Positions 55,715 to 64,000 of a stretch of DNA of 64,000 nucleotides are shown piece by piece. The stretch comes from Metellina segmentata. Lineage: Eukaryota; Arthropoda; Arachnida; Araneae; Tetragnathidae. Position 1 is the stretch's first letter, and every line of letters starts with the position of its first letter. The DNA is taken from positions 133,936,899-134,000,898 of the forward strand of contig OX375873.1 of the NCBI GenBank assembly GCA_947359465.1. Reading direction: 5' to 3'. The notes beneath the pieces were generated by a model. The model was not told the origin of the DNA, did no database searches, and worked only from the letters and a program-made list of their open reading frames with translations. The position numbers were made by a program, and so were the translations under genes.

Positions 55715-56695
55715 AGCTCAGAAGGTAGACCTGTTTTTCTTTTGGAACTCGTTCTTTCTAAGCTTCCTTAGGCATCATCTGGCCAGTCGGGCATTATTTA
55801 TATAATCCGAATAGTTAAAAGTGCAAGAAAGGTCTATCTCCCATGCTTTTAAATAGAACTGAAAATACATCCATACTGTACACAATAGTTATATTGTTTA
55901 GCATATTAAATTGCTTTATTTGTTGAAAAGCCTTTCATGAAGTGAAATGAGTACGTTATCTTTATAGAATTCATAGTATTAATAATCGGTTTCGTTACAG
56001 AGGGTAGTTTGACTCGATTCAATTCAACGCTAGATTAACTGTACGTTCTGAAGAAAGCGATGCTACAAAGAAGCATTGAGCGCTCGGAAAGGTTAAGGAC
56101 GGAGGACTTCTGAGGCCTTGGATTAATGGCCCAACTTAACTGGTTCTACCCAAGCAGAGGCCCAAAACAAAGCTGCGAGGTTAATGTGAGAGGCGGAAAC
56201 CAAACATCTGTTCGCTCCTCAACCGTGTCGCTTTGTAATCCTCAGTTGAAAAGAAGTGAAAGTATCTGTGGTAAAAAAAAAAAATCTGCCCTATGAGAGT
56301 TGCAACTGCATCAGATGCTTCAAAAGCTTTATTTGCGAGTCCAAAAAGCATAGTTGAGAGACATCTTTCTCTAGGTGGTTTGGTATTAATAGGCGTACTT
56401 ACCGAAGGACTTGAGACCCTCTCCCAGACGGTATAAACAGCACAAATTATCATTTCCTAATTCATTGATTGCTTTTTCAAAAATCATGCACAAAGGCGTT
56501 TCGATATTTTCTCCTTGCTATCAAATAGCTTCTGTTAGCCTATTTACAAAGTGCTCTCTTTTATATTTACTGGGGTTAGATGTAATATTTGAAAATGAAT
56601 ATTGTTTTTAAAAGGTTGATACCTTTCCCCTTCCATGCATTATTCGTTCCATAGTAGTCACTTTAAACTTTTGACTAAGGCTATAGATGTTTTTT
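55715..56695. other. Intronic DNA, nothing recognised
   Basis: No gene or shared repeat seen. Confidence 0.4.
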
Positions 56696-56699
56696 TTTA

Positions 56700-56943
56700 T
56701 TTCCAATGGCAAGGCAGTACAATTGCGAAGACAAATACAGAATACAGAGTTGACCGAGGTCATTTTAGCCTTATACAAGGCCAGAAGTGATGGTCACTTG
56801 TGAAGGGGCACCCAGTGGGTGGACCATCATTGTCCCTAACAAAGGACAGCACAATTTTACATCCATGCCCTAATTCCGGATTCGAACCAGGAACCTTCCG
56901 ATCCAGAGTCCAATACCTTGACCACTAGACCGGTTGGTCGGCT
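56700..56943 (-). repeat. SINE-4: head B with a different body
   Basis: The complement starts GCCGACCAACCGGTCTAGTG, GGTTCCTGGTTCGAATCC (head B) and the CATGGATGTAAAATTG linker. It then runs into a body unlike SINE-1/2: TGCTGTCCTTTGTTAGGGAC, GGTCCACCCACTGGGTGCCC, CACTTCTGGCCTTGTATAAG. The same head thus serves two bodies. Confidence 0.75.
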
Positions 56944-56964
56944 AGGTTATAGATGTAACGAGAA

Positions 56965-57330
56965 CGATTCTTTTTTGGGGCGATTCTTAAAGCTTTCAAG
57001 GTACAACTGATGTACTGGCCGTATTCTAAATTCTTTCTTGGCACGATTTTTATATCTTTCGAGGTATAACTGCTGTAATGGCGGTAATCTAAATTATTTC
57101 TTGGCGCGATTCTTATAACTTTCGAGGTACAACTGATTTACTGGCCGTTATCTAAATTATTTCTTGGCGCGATCATGGTACAACTGTTGTACCGGCCGTA
57201 GTCTAAAGATTAAAACAGGTCTTCAGATGACACTCCACTAAAACTAGTCTCTAGATAACATACTCTAAGACTAGTCTCTAGATAACATAATCTAAGACTA
57301 GTCACTAACACACTCTCAAACTACTTCAAA
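56965..57330. repeat. Two adjacent minisatellites (63 bp and 27 bp)
   Basis: GTACAACTGATGTACTGGCC-type units start at 57001, 57064, 57127 and 57178 (63, 63, 51 bp). Directly after, ACTAGTCTCTAGATAACATA repeats at 57243, 57270 and 57297 (27 bp). Confidence 0.8.
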
Positions 57331-57519
57331 GAATTTTAAAAACACCCCTTAGCAAAGAACTTTCAATAAAATAAAGCCCCCTCCAGATTTATATTGTAGG
57401 TGTGCCCCAGATGGTATTTATAGTAGTTTAGAACAGATAATATAGATACTCCTGCTTTGGTGTCAAATCATGTGGCATCTTTTGTCCTATGAGACTGGAG
57501 GTAGGTATTTATTTTAACA

Positions 57520-57672
57520 TGCACTGGTGCAATATCACGGTCTATTGGCGACTATTTGAGGTGAAACCCGAAGGGAAAGATCCGTAAGTAATTTTGAACC
57601 ACGGCTAGATGACGAAGTCACACCGGAGTTGGTATCCCGCTCTCCAAATTGTCACACCACGCCAACGTGGAT
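57520..57672 (-). repeat. SINE-1 partial copy
   Basis: The complement of GTGCAATATCACGG..., ATTTTGAACCACGGCTAGAT and CACACCACGCCAACGTGG; head missing. Confidence 0.7.
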
Positions 57673-57718
57673 AGGAATTACTTGCTTGTAAAAATAAAAA
57701 ACATGATTTCCTCTTTTC

Positions 57719-58414
57719 AACGGGACACATTACCCTAAAATTGATCAAAATTTATTTACTATCATTTATTAATTTTACAACTTTAAAGAATATGCGCGCA
57801 AAGCTTTATAGGTGTGGCTGCATTATTTAGCGAGGTATTCAAAATTTTCCATCCAATCTAAGGACTGAAACCGAAAGCATTAAAACAGTGCTTTTTCTCG
57901 ACCTTTTATTTTTCATGACTTCAGTGCGTTTATAATGTGCTAAGGCTTTTATTGTAATTCATGCAGAGATTTGAAACTTTTTTTCTGTTGTTTATCATGA
58001 TATATTTGATAACTTTGTGCATGGAATAAGGATTTAAAAAGTTTATTTTTTCAAAAATTGCTGAAATCATGACTGTTTTTCTGTTGTTTTTCACAGTATT
58101 TGTTACAAAAATAGCTGTAAAAAAATAAATAGCTGTAGTATATGAAATCCCATGCACAAAATTGTGAGGAACACTTCATAGAAGGTAAATACAAACAAAT
58201 ATTTGGAAAAAATTAAAATTAGCAAATGGAGTAGAAATTTGAAAATCTTGAAATATTTTTTATAAAAATGGAATTATTTAAATATGGGGAAGGAAAATAT
58301 AATTTTTTTTCTTTTGTAATGTACATTTAATGTGTATTTGAATAAAGTACACTAAAATATTTTACTGTGAATATGAAAACAAAAAAAAATGTTCAAAGGG
58401 TACCGGGTCCCCTT
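57719..58414. mobile_element. Non-autonomous relative of the Mutator-like element
   Basis: The left end CGGGACACATTACCCTAAAA and right end GGTACCGGGTCCCCTT match the termini at 37015/41537. Internal text (GCGCAAAGCTTTAT, GGCTGCATTATTTAGCGAG) is similar to TGTGCAAAATTTTAAACTC, AACTGCATTACTTAAAAAG near 37110. No coding sequence. A target duplication could not be read. Confidence 0.55.
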
Positions 58415-58477
58415 AAAACTAACCAATTATTTTATTTCTTTTAAAACTGCTAGGGTAGAATAGAACGGTTCCATTAA

Positions 58478-58572
58478 CCTCCTGGTGGTTTGTCTCGATG
58501 TGTTAACTTGTTACCAAAATTAACCAAATCTTGAATGACGAAAGATCTTCTTAAAACCACTTGGGGGGGGGT
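58478..58572. mobile_element. piggyBac-like MITE, minimal copy
   Basis: TTAA at 58474-58477 and 58573-58576. Left end CCTCCTGGTGGTTTGTCTCG, right end AAAACCACTTGGGGGGGGG. At 95 bp only about one internal unit remains. Confidence 0.6.
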
Positions 58573-58579
58573 TTAAATC

Positions 58580-59288
58580 CAATGAAATTACCGTCATTTT
58601 GACCCCACAATTTTCCAGATTACATGATATTTTTTGTAATGTCGAACTCTATTGCAACTTTGTATGCATACGAGTATACGTATTTGGCACATTCTGAATA
58701 GATATCTACCATTATGCCTAAAAAATATAAGAGTCTTATACTTTTAATAGATACTTTAACCGTATATCACGATACTTCAACTTTAAAGCTCTGTTATAAG
58801 ATAAATATTTTCGATTTGGAAAATAGTTGTTTACCGAACACAATATGGTTGACAGCCTAGAGGAAGTACAAAATTAGGGTAAGTTAGGACAACTTTTTAT
58901 GTGCCCAGGATTTTGTGACCATAACTAGTAGTAACGGGATCCTCAGACTACTTTCGACTGCCGGGAGGAAACGAATGCGCATTATCTGATTGGTCCGCGA
59001 GACATAGTAGTAGACTTTTGCGATTTCACCATTTTATCGCCTCTGTATAGAAATACACATTCACACATTATACCTCCATAAATTGTTAAATCGCCAAACG
59101 AGGCGATGAAATGGCAAATCCGAAAACCAATTCAGTTTTTCATATAGCAGTCACGTGACTACCACACGACATGTCGGTCTCACTATTTCAGTAACAATGC
59201 TCTGTCTACTTACATTTCATATCTATAGAAACATGAATTTAATGCCAATGATGGAATCTTTCCACATTCCAATAAACTCCTAAACTGT
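58580..59288. other. Intronic DNA, nothing recognised
   Basis: No gene or shared repeat seen. Confidence 0.4.
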
Positions 59289-59293
59289 TTATC

Positions 59294-59475
59294 GTTGGGT
59301 TGGTGTGGAAGTTTGGAGAGTGGGGTGCCAGCTCAGGTGTTGCTTCGTCATCTGACCGTGGTTCAAAATTACGAGGTGTTGTCCTCGAATCTTTCCCTTA
59401 AGGGACTGATCCCGGACCGTCGTCAATAGCCCGTTGTGTTGCTCTAGTACGACGTTAACTAAAATTACCATTACC
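59294..59475 (+). repeat. SINE-2 body, 5'-truncated
   Basis: Starts GTTGGGTTGGTGTGGAAGTT and ends CGACGTTAACTAAAATTACC with ATTACC tail. It is nearly identical to 60935-61100, so recently active. Confidence 0.85.
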
Positions 59476-59479
59476 TAAA

Positions 59480-59990
59480 CTGTTTATAAGACTGAATTGA
59501 TATTCGAGTTAGCTCACGGTTTACAAGTCAATGTCCGGTATGCTATGTGAAGGAGATACTTTTTCAGTGTTTAGAATAGAGATAGCACACATAACTGAGG
59601 AAGACAACAAAAGGATGACAAGGGAAGACCTGTCTCATCTATCTCAGACATTCGCGGCTATTCATTCTCGGCTTCTCCATCGTCTATTCCACAACTTTCT
59701 AAAAATATATCCCTCTCCGTAATTTTGACACAGGGGATGCTTCAGCAAGCAATTTAGTATTGTTTCTAGGTTCTGACATATAACTGAAATATCCCCTATT
59801 TTTCATTTATAAATAACACCTCCCTTGGCTCACGAAGTTTCTGTTTGCCTAGAAAACGTGTTTCACTGTGAGTAGATAAACCGAGCGTTCCATGGGTAGA
59901 TAAAGGCACGTCATTTCTTTGATACGTCCATAATTAGTTAAACCAAACTATGAAAATGTATAATGTGGAGCAATGACTGTTTAAGGTATT
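59480..59990. other. Intronic DNA, nothing recognised
   Basis: No gene or shared repeat seen. Confidence 0.4.
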
Positions 59991-59992
59991 TG

Positions 59993-60290
59993 GTAGGTAT
60001 TTTAGTTATCATCTCACTGGAACAACATGATGGGCTATTGGCGATTGTCCGGGTAAGATCAGAAGAAAACATCACATACTTTTGAACCACATTAAAATGA
60101 CGAGGTCACACCTGAGCTGGAACCCCACTCTCCAAACTTAAACACCACACCAGCGTGCGAACAATTGAGGCCACGACAGATTTAACCTGCACCAGACGCC
60201 ATTGTACACGACGGTCTTTAGTTTGATTCCAACTTGCATCCCTTTGGTTGCTATTCCGTTACTCTTACAATGTGGCTACCGCGGCCCCAA
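59993..60290 (-). repeat. SINE-1 full copy
   Basis: The complement runs from GGGGCCGCGGTAGCCACATT (head A) to the tail near 60000. The GATTGATC...CCCTTCGGG block is partly deleted. Confidence 0.8.
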
Positions 60291-60600
60291 ATCAAATTAT
60301 GAAAATGTTTAATTTAGAGGAATGACTGTTTAAAACTTCAGAGTGTACGAATCACCATGAAACAATGATTTAACAAAGAATAACCTTGAAATGGATGTCT
60401 GGAATCGAATGAAGCTAATACAGAGTTCAAATTTCAAATAAGTCCACAAGAAAATCATTTTAAATTCAGATCATTCGGGAACCGGTCATAGCAGTATTTA
60501 GAGTATTTTCAGACAAAGAATCAACTTCAGTTTGCAACAAATCAGATAAATAATAGAAAATATTGTTGAAAATAACAAATAAAAATTATTATACCCCAAG
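60291..60600. other. Intronic DNA, nothing recognised
   Basis: No gene or shared repeat seen. Confidence 0.4.
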
Positions 60601-60607
60601 TTTAAAA

Positions 60608-60770
60608 TGACAAAGCAGCTCAGGTGTTGCTTCATCATCTGACCGTGGGTCGAAATTACGTGGTGTTGTCCTTAGATATTTCCCTTAGGGGATTGATCCC
60701 GGACCGTCGTTGATAGCCCGTTAGATTGCTCTAGTACGACGTAAATTTAAATTACCTTACCTTACCTTAA
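60608..60770 (+). repeat. SINE-2 body, 5'-truncated
   Basis: CAGCTCAGGTGTTGCTTCAT through to CTCTAGTACGACGTAAATTT, with tail TTACCTTACCTTA. Confidence 0.85.
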
Positions 60771-60776
60771 ATGACA

Positions 60777-61256
60777 GCCGACCAACCGGTATAGTGGTTA
60801 AGGTGTTAGCCTCTACATCGGAAGGTTCCTGATTCGAATCCGGGTCCGGGCATGGATGTTTGTAAACGTATGGTGTAGAGGCGGCTGGTGCACCTTAAAT
60901 CTGTCGTGGCCGAAAGTCCTCACGTGGGTTGGCGTGGAAGTTTTGGAGAGTGGGGTGCCAGCTCAGGTGTTGCTTCGTCATCTGACCGTGGTTCAAAATT
61001 ACGAGGTGTCGTCCTCGGATCTTTCCCTTAAGGGACTGATCCCGGACCGTCGTCAATAGCCCGTTGTGTTGCTCTAGTACGACGTTAACTAAAATTACCA
61101 ATTACCAATTACCCGGACCGTCTTCAATAGCCCGTTGTGTTGCTCTAGTACGACGTTAACTAAAATTACCAATTACCAATTACCCGGACCGTCTTCAATA
61201 GCCCGTTGTGTTGCTCTAGTACGACGTTAACTAAAATTACCAATTACCTACCTTAA
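60777..61256 (+). repeat. SINE-2 full copy with tripled 3' end
   Basis: The cleanest SINE-2: head B with box A TAGTGGTTAAGGTGTTAGCC and box B TGATTCGAATCCGGG, linker and full body. Its last 71 bp (CCCGGACCGTC... to ...ATTACCAATTA) recur at 61041, 61112 and 61183. Confidence 0.9.
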
Positions 61257-61296
61257 ATGACAAAGCAAGTTTATGCGATTCAGACCAGAATGATGA

Positions 61297-61386
61297 GGTA
61301 GGTAGTTAATTATCGTTGGCACTGGAGCTATACAAAGGGTTATCGGTGACGGTCCGGGATCAATCCCGAAGGCAAAAATCCGTGGT
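61297..61386 (-). repeat. SINE-1 3' end
   Basis: GTAGGTAGTTAATTATCGTT and GACGGTCCGGGATCAATCCC are the complement of the SINE-1 end. Confidence 0.75.
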
Positions 61387-61566
61387 AATGGTAATTTTAG
61401 TTAACGTCGTACTAGAGCAACAAAACGGGCTATTGACGACGGTCCGGGATCAGTCCCTTAAGGGAAAGATCCGAGGACAACACCTCGTAATTTGAACCAC
61501 GGTCAGATGACGAAGCAACACCTGAGCTGGCACCCCACTCTCCAAACTTCCACGCCAACCCAACTA
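61387..61566 (-). repeat. SINE-2 body, 5'-truncated
   Basis: Begins with the tail GGTAATGGTAATTTTAGTTAA and ends CTTCCACGCCAACCCAAC. It lies back to back with the SINE-1 end. Confidence 0.85.
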
Positions 61567-61726
61567 AAAATCCGTGAACAACGCCTTTGAAAATCACCCC
61601 CAAAATAAAGAACTTGCAGTACAAATGTCGCCTCTCAAGTTTGTGATTTTCTGAGTGAGCCCTAATTATATCTCGTCCGCTGTGGCGGATTGCATCATGA
61701 CTCACTCGCGTATTTACTGGACCGAG

Positions 61727-62087
61727 GTATAAAACCCGGTTGGAAAATTGACGGTAATGGTAATGGTAATTTTAGTTAACGTCGTACTAGAGCAACACAA
61801 CGGGCTATTGACGACTGTCCGGAATCATGGAAAATTGACGGATTAGCAACCGGTAGGTAGCTAGTTGAAATCCAACCAAAGACCCTCATGTACAAAGGGG
61901 ATGGTGTATATTAAATCTTTCGTGACCTCAAATCTCTTCATATTGACATGATGTGGAAGTTTTGAGAGGGGGATGCCGGCTTGGGTCGTCATCTGGTTCA
62001 AAATTACGTTGTGCCGTGCTCGGACCTTTTCCTTTGGGATTGATCCCAGACCGTAGTCAATAGTCCGTGGTGTTTCTCCAATGCGTA
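61727..62087 (+). repeat. SINE-1 full copy, interrupted at 61754-61827
   Basis: Head A begins AAACCCGGTTGGAAAATTGACG, is interrupted, and resumes TGGAAAATTGACGGATTAGC to TGTTTCTCCAATGCG. The upstream AGGTATAA may include the start of the head. Confidence 0.8.
61754..61827 (-). mobile_element. SINE-2 3' end inserted with 13-bp target duplication
   Basis: A 74-bp inverted SINE-2 tail (GTAATGGTAATGGTAATTTT ... GACTGTCCGGAATCA) lies between two copies of TGGAAAATTGACG (61741-61753, 61828-61840). This fixes the insertion boundaries exactly and shows the ATTACC repeat is the true 3' terminus. Confidence 0.9.
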
Positions 62088-62089
62088 TT

Positions 62090-63004
62090 TATTAGAAAAA
62101 TGCTCCAAGATTTCAGATTTTCGAGGTCTTTCCCCAGGAAACAATGGGAACTATTTTTTTCATTTCAGCCCCTGTCTCCAAACATCTCTGCGTGTTGGAG
62201 TTCCTTGATGTGTACAGGGTTAAAAAGTAAACAAAACAGTCTTTTAGAACCCAAACAAAAAAAGCACACGCGTATCTCTCTCCACGGTACACCAGTCCCC
62301 ATGGGGATCCGCGTCCACACATTCACCTTGCGACGCTGTCATGCACGCTCACCACGCGCGTTCCTCCACGCAGGGCCTCAGACACTACGCGTCCCCCTTC
62401 AATTTTCCCCGTCTCCAAACGAATATGAGAGTAAAAGCAATAGCAAAAAGGAGAAGGGAAAAAATGTAAAGGAAACACACAACCGCAGACAAGATAAACG
62501 CTGTTTATAAAAAGCTCCTTGGCTGTCGCAAAAGCTGAAGCGATGACGGCAGTAGCTAGACACTGAACAGGCGATTTCGTCTTGTTCAAGAGAAAACGCA
62601 GAGCATGTGTTCGCTCGGATGAGGAGGCAGTAAGACTGGGGGGTCGGAGTTCTGTTTCCGAAGAGGGTGCATGACAGGTTCACGCATTGTATCTTGGTGT
62701 TTATTGATTTTGCGTGGAGTAAGTCGAAGCTCATTTTTGTTAGATGTGGCTTCGACGATTTATTTGGTTTATTTTTCTATAAAATATAATGAACTGCTGT
62801 GGATATCAAAGACGAGAATTGTTTTTAACTCATGGTAATGTGACAAAAGTTTAATCCACTCAGCTCCAGTCCTCAATGATGGGCTCTTAATGGGTTCAAT
62901 GATGGGCTCTTCATGAAATCAAATATACATTTCACAAGTGCATAATGTTTCTTGCACAAATGTACACTTTTCGCTTTCTTTGTACCCACTATAGACGTGA
63001 CATA
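62090..63004. other. Intronic DNA, partly GC-richer
   Basis: 62270-62420 is GC-richer, with overlapping frames on both strands (up to 147 codons) that show no domain. Considered noncoding. Confidence 0.4.
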
Positions 63005-63952
63005 CTACTGTGATAATAAAGTATCCGGAATGCTTCTTTTAAATTACGTATATAGTAGATAGATGTCGTCTGAAAAATTTTATCAAATATTTTTATGACT
63101 TATATAAGCATGTGTGGCAAGAATCAGGGATTTATTTAATTTTATCGTTTGAAAATAAATTTGTTTTTACTAAGGGAAAAATTTTCACTCCGTTGATTTT
63201 CCAAAATGTCGAATTGAGCAAAAGAACATGCATTAAATTTTGTTTCCGCAATAGAATTTCTGCTACAAACACATTTGAAATGTTGCAAAAAGCTTTTCCA
63301 GACGACTTTTTAACAAAAACGACAGTATTTGATTGGTATGAAAAGTTTAAAGAAGATAAAGAATCCGTCGTAGATGATTCGCGATCTGGTGGACTATCTA
63401 CTTAGACTAATGATCGACATGTCAATCAGGTAAGAGAATTGGTGCTTAATAATCGTCGTTTAACAATAAGAGATATTGTTGAACAAGTTCCTATATCATT
63501 TGGTTCCTGTCAAGCAATTTTGAAAGATCATTTAAGTTAGCGATGCGTCGCTTCTCGAGCTGTTCCAAAAACTTTGATTTTGTTCCAAAAGCAACAACGT
63601 GTTGTAGTGTCCCGAGAGCTGCTTTCTTCGTAATTTTGAATGCTTTCTCCGTAATTTTGCTGCGTATTCACCTGACATGATACCTTGTGACTATTTCTTA
63701 TTTCCACTGGTGAAACTAACTGTTCGTTGTCACCTTTTTGAGTACATTGATGCAATAACAGAAAATTCGATACGAACCCTGAAGGAGTTTCACAAAAACT
63801 TTAAAGCATGATTTGAGGACTGGAATAAAACGACGGCAGAAAAGCATTAAAGTCGGATGAGATTACTTTGAAGGAGATGTAATAAGTTTTTACCAATAAA
63901 TTGATTCCTTTTGTTTTATGACAGCATTTCAGGTACTTTTTTATCACTGTAG
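63005..63952 (+). mobile_element. Internally deleted mariner-like element, copy 2
   Basis: Ends CTACTGTGATAATAAAGTAT and its complement (ACTTTTTTATCACTGTAG), with TA at 63003-63004 and 63953-63954. Length 948 bp. Same family as 6741-7656, opposite orientation. Confidence 0.9.
63206..63875 (+). pseudogene. Mariner transposase, internally deleted and broken
   Basis: The ATG at 63206 is out of frame with the rest, because of a net 4-base loss just after it relative to copy 1. The HTH half follows (RTCIKFCFRNRISATNTFEM, VFDWYEKFKEDKESVVDDSR), a stop after GGLST, then RRLTIRDIVEQ and later YSPDMIPCDYFLFP (third catalytic Asp block). The C-terminus is FEDWNKTTAEKH. The region with the first two catalytic Asp residues is largely deleted. 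Confidence 0.85.
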
Positions 63953-64000
63953 TATAACTATAATAAGCATTGCTAATGAGAGGAGCTTCAAAAATGTGAC

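Larger units (their letters stand above)
51587..64000 (+). other. MMP intron 3, 5' part (more than 12.4 kb)
   Basis: It starts GTAAGCG. No downstream catalytic or hemopexin exon was found, so the intron seems to run past the window end. Confidence 0.7.

Noticed and set aside
60777..60860. Possible functional tRNA gene (head B)
   Set aside because: Box A and box B are present, but the same head precedes a SINE body at several loci and a cloverleaf acceptor stem is not formed.
62067..62740. Overlapping frames of 88-147 codons on both strands
   Set aside because: Several frames open at once in a GC-richer patch; none shows a family motif.
51587..64000. Search for the MMP HExxHxxGxxH exon
   Set aside because: No open segment with the motif and splice sites was found on the + strand, so the exon is presumed beyond the window.

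Overview
The window is nuclear DNA of an arthropod, most likely an insect. It is strongly AT-rich, has spliceosomal introns of 17-28 kb, and is crowded with tRNA-derived SINEs and degenerate DNA transposons (mariner, pogo, hAT, piggyBac-like, Mutator-like, CACTA-like). The order of insect cannot be fixed from the sequence alone. No bacterial-style operon, CRISPR array or rRNA is present.

Only one host gene is clear. It is a secreted or membrane-type matrix metalloproteinase on the + strand, closest by motif to insect Mmp2. Exon 1 (5570-5695) encodes the signal peptide. Exon 2 (34029-34330) encodes the propeptide with its cysteine switch and a furin site. Exon 3 (51300-51586) encodes the first half of the catalytic domain, including the structural zinc and calcium ligands. 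Splice phases (0, 2, 1) join the exons into one 238-residue open frame. The catalytic HExxHxxGxxH helix, the hemopexin domain and the C-terminus are not found here and should lie beyond 64000. A GC-rich leader with a 5-codon upstream ORF precedes exon 1. Bases 1-174 hold a short open frame that may be the 3' end of another gene or repeat.

The rest is repeat-rich intron and flank. About thirty SINE pieces fall into a mosaic set: three different tRNA-like heads (A, B, C) are combined with shared bodies. One SINE carries a 92-bp internal tandem array, one a 153-bp triplication, and several are nested in each other with readable target-site duplications. A second numerous family looks like piggyBac-type MITEs: TTAA flanks, CCCTCC...GGAGGG ends, and an interior built of 43-bp repeats that each contain the palindrome GACGAGATATCTCGTC. 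Copies lie just upstream of exon 1 and 62 bp downstream of the exon 3 donor.

The most complex locus is 37015-41537. There a Mutator-like element has been split by a 2.9-kb element with CACTA-type ends, a TAC duplication and ~740-bp inverted arms. The inner element carries a broken transposase-like gene, and removing it in silico restores the outer reading frame. A palindromic mariner derivative (1579-2290) shows the same kind of mirrored 3' end. Two internally deleted mariners of one family sit at 6741-7656 and 63005-63952. A pogo remnant (16932-17465) retains a PIP-box-like motif. Two hAT elements (49597-50091, 53304-54237) have exact 8-bp duplications.

Several stretches of 0.3-3 kb show nothing recognisable and are listed as such.
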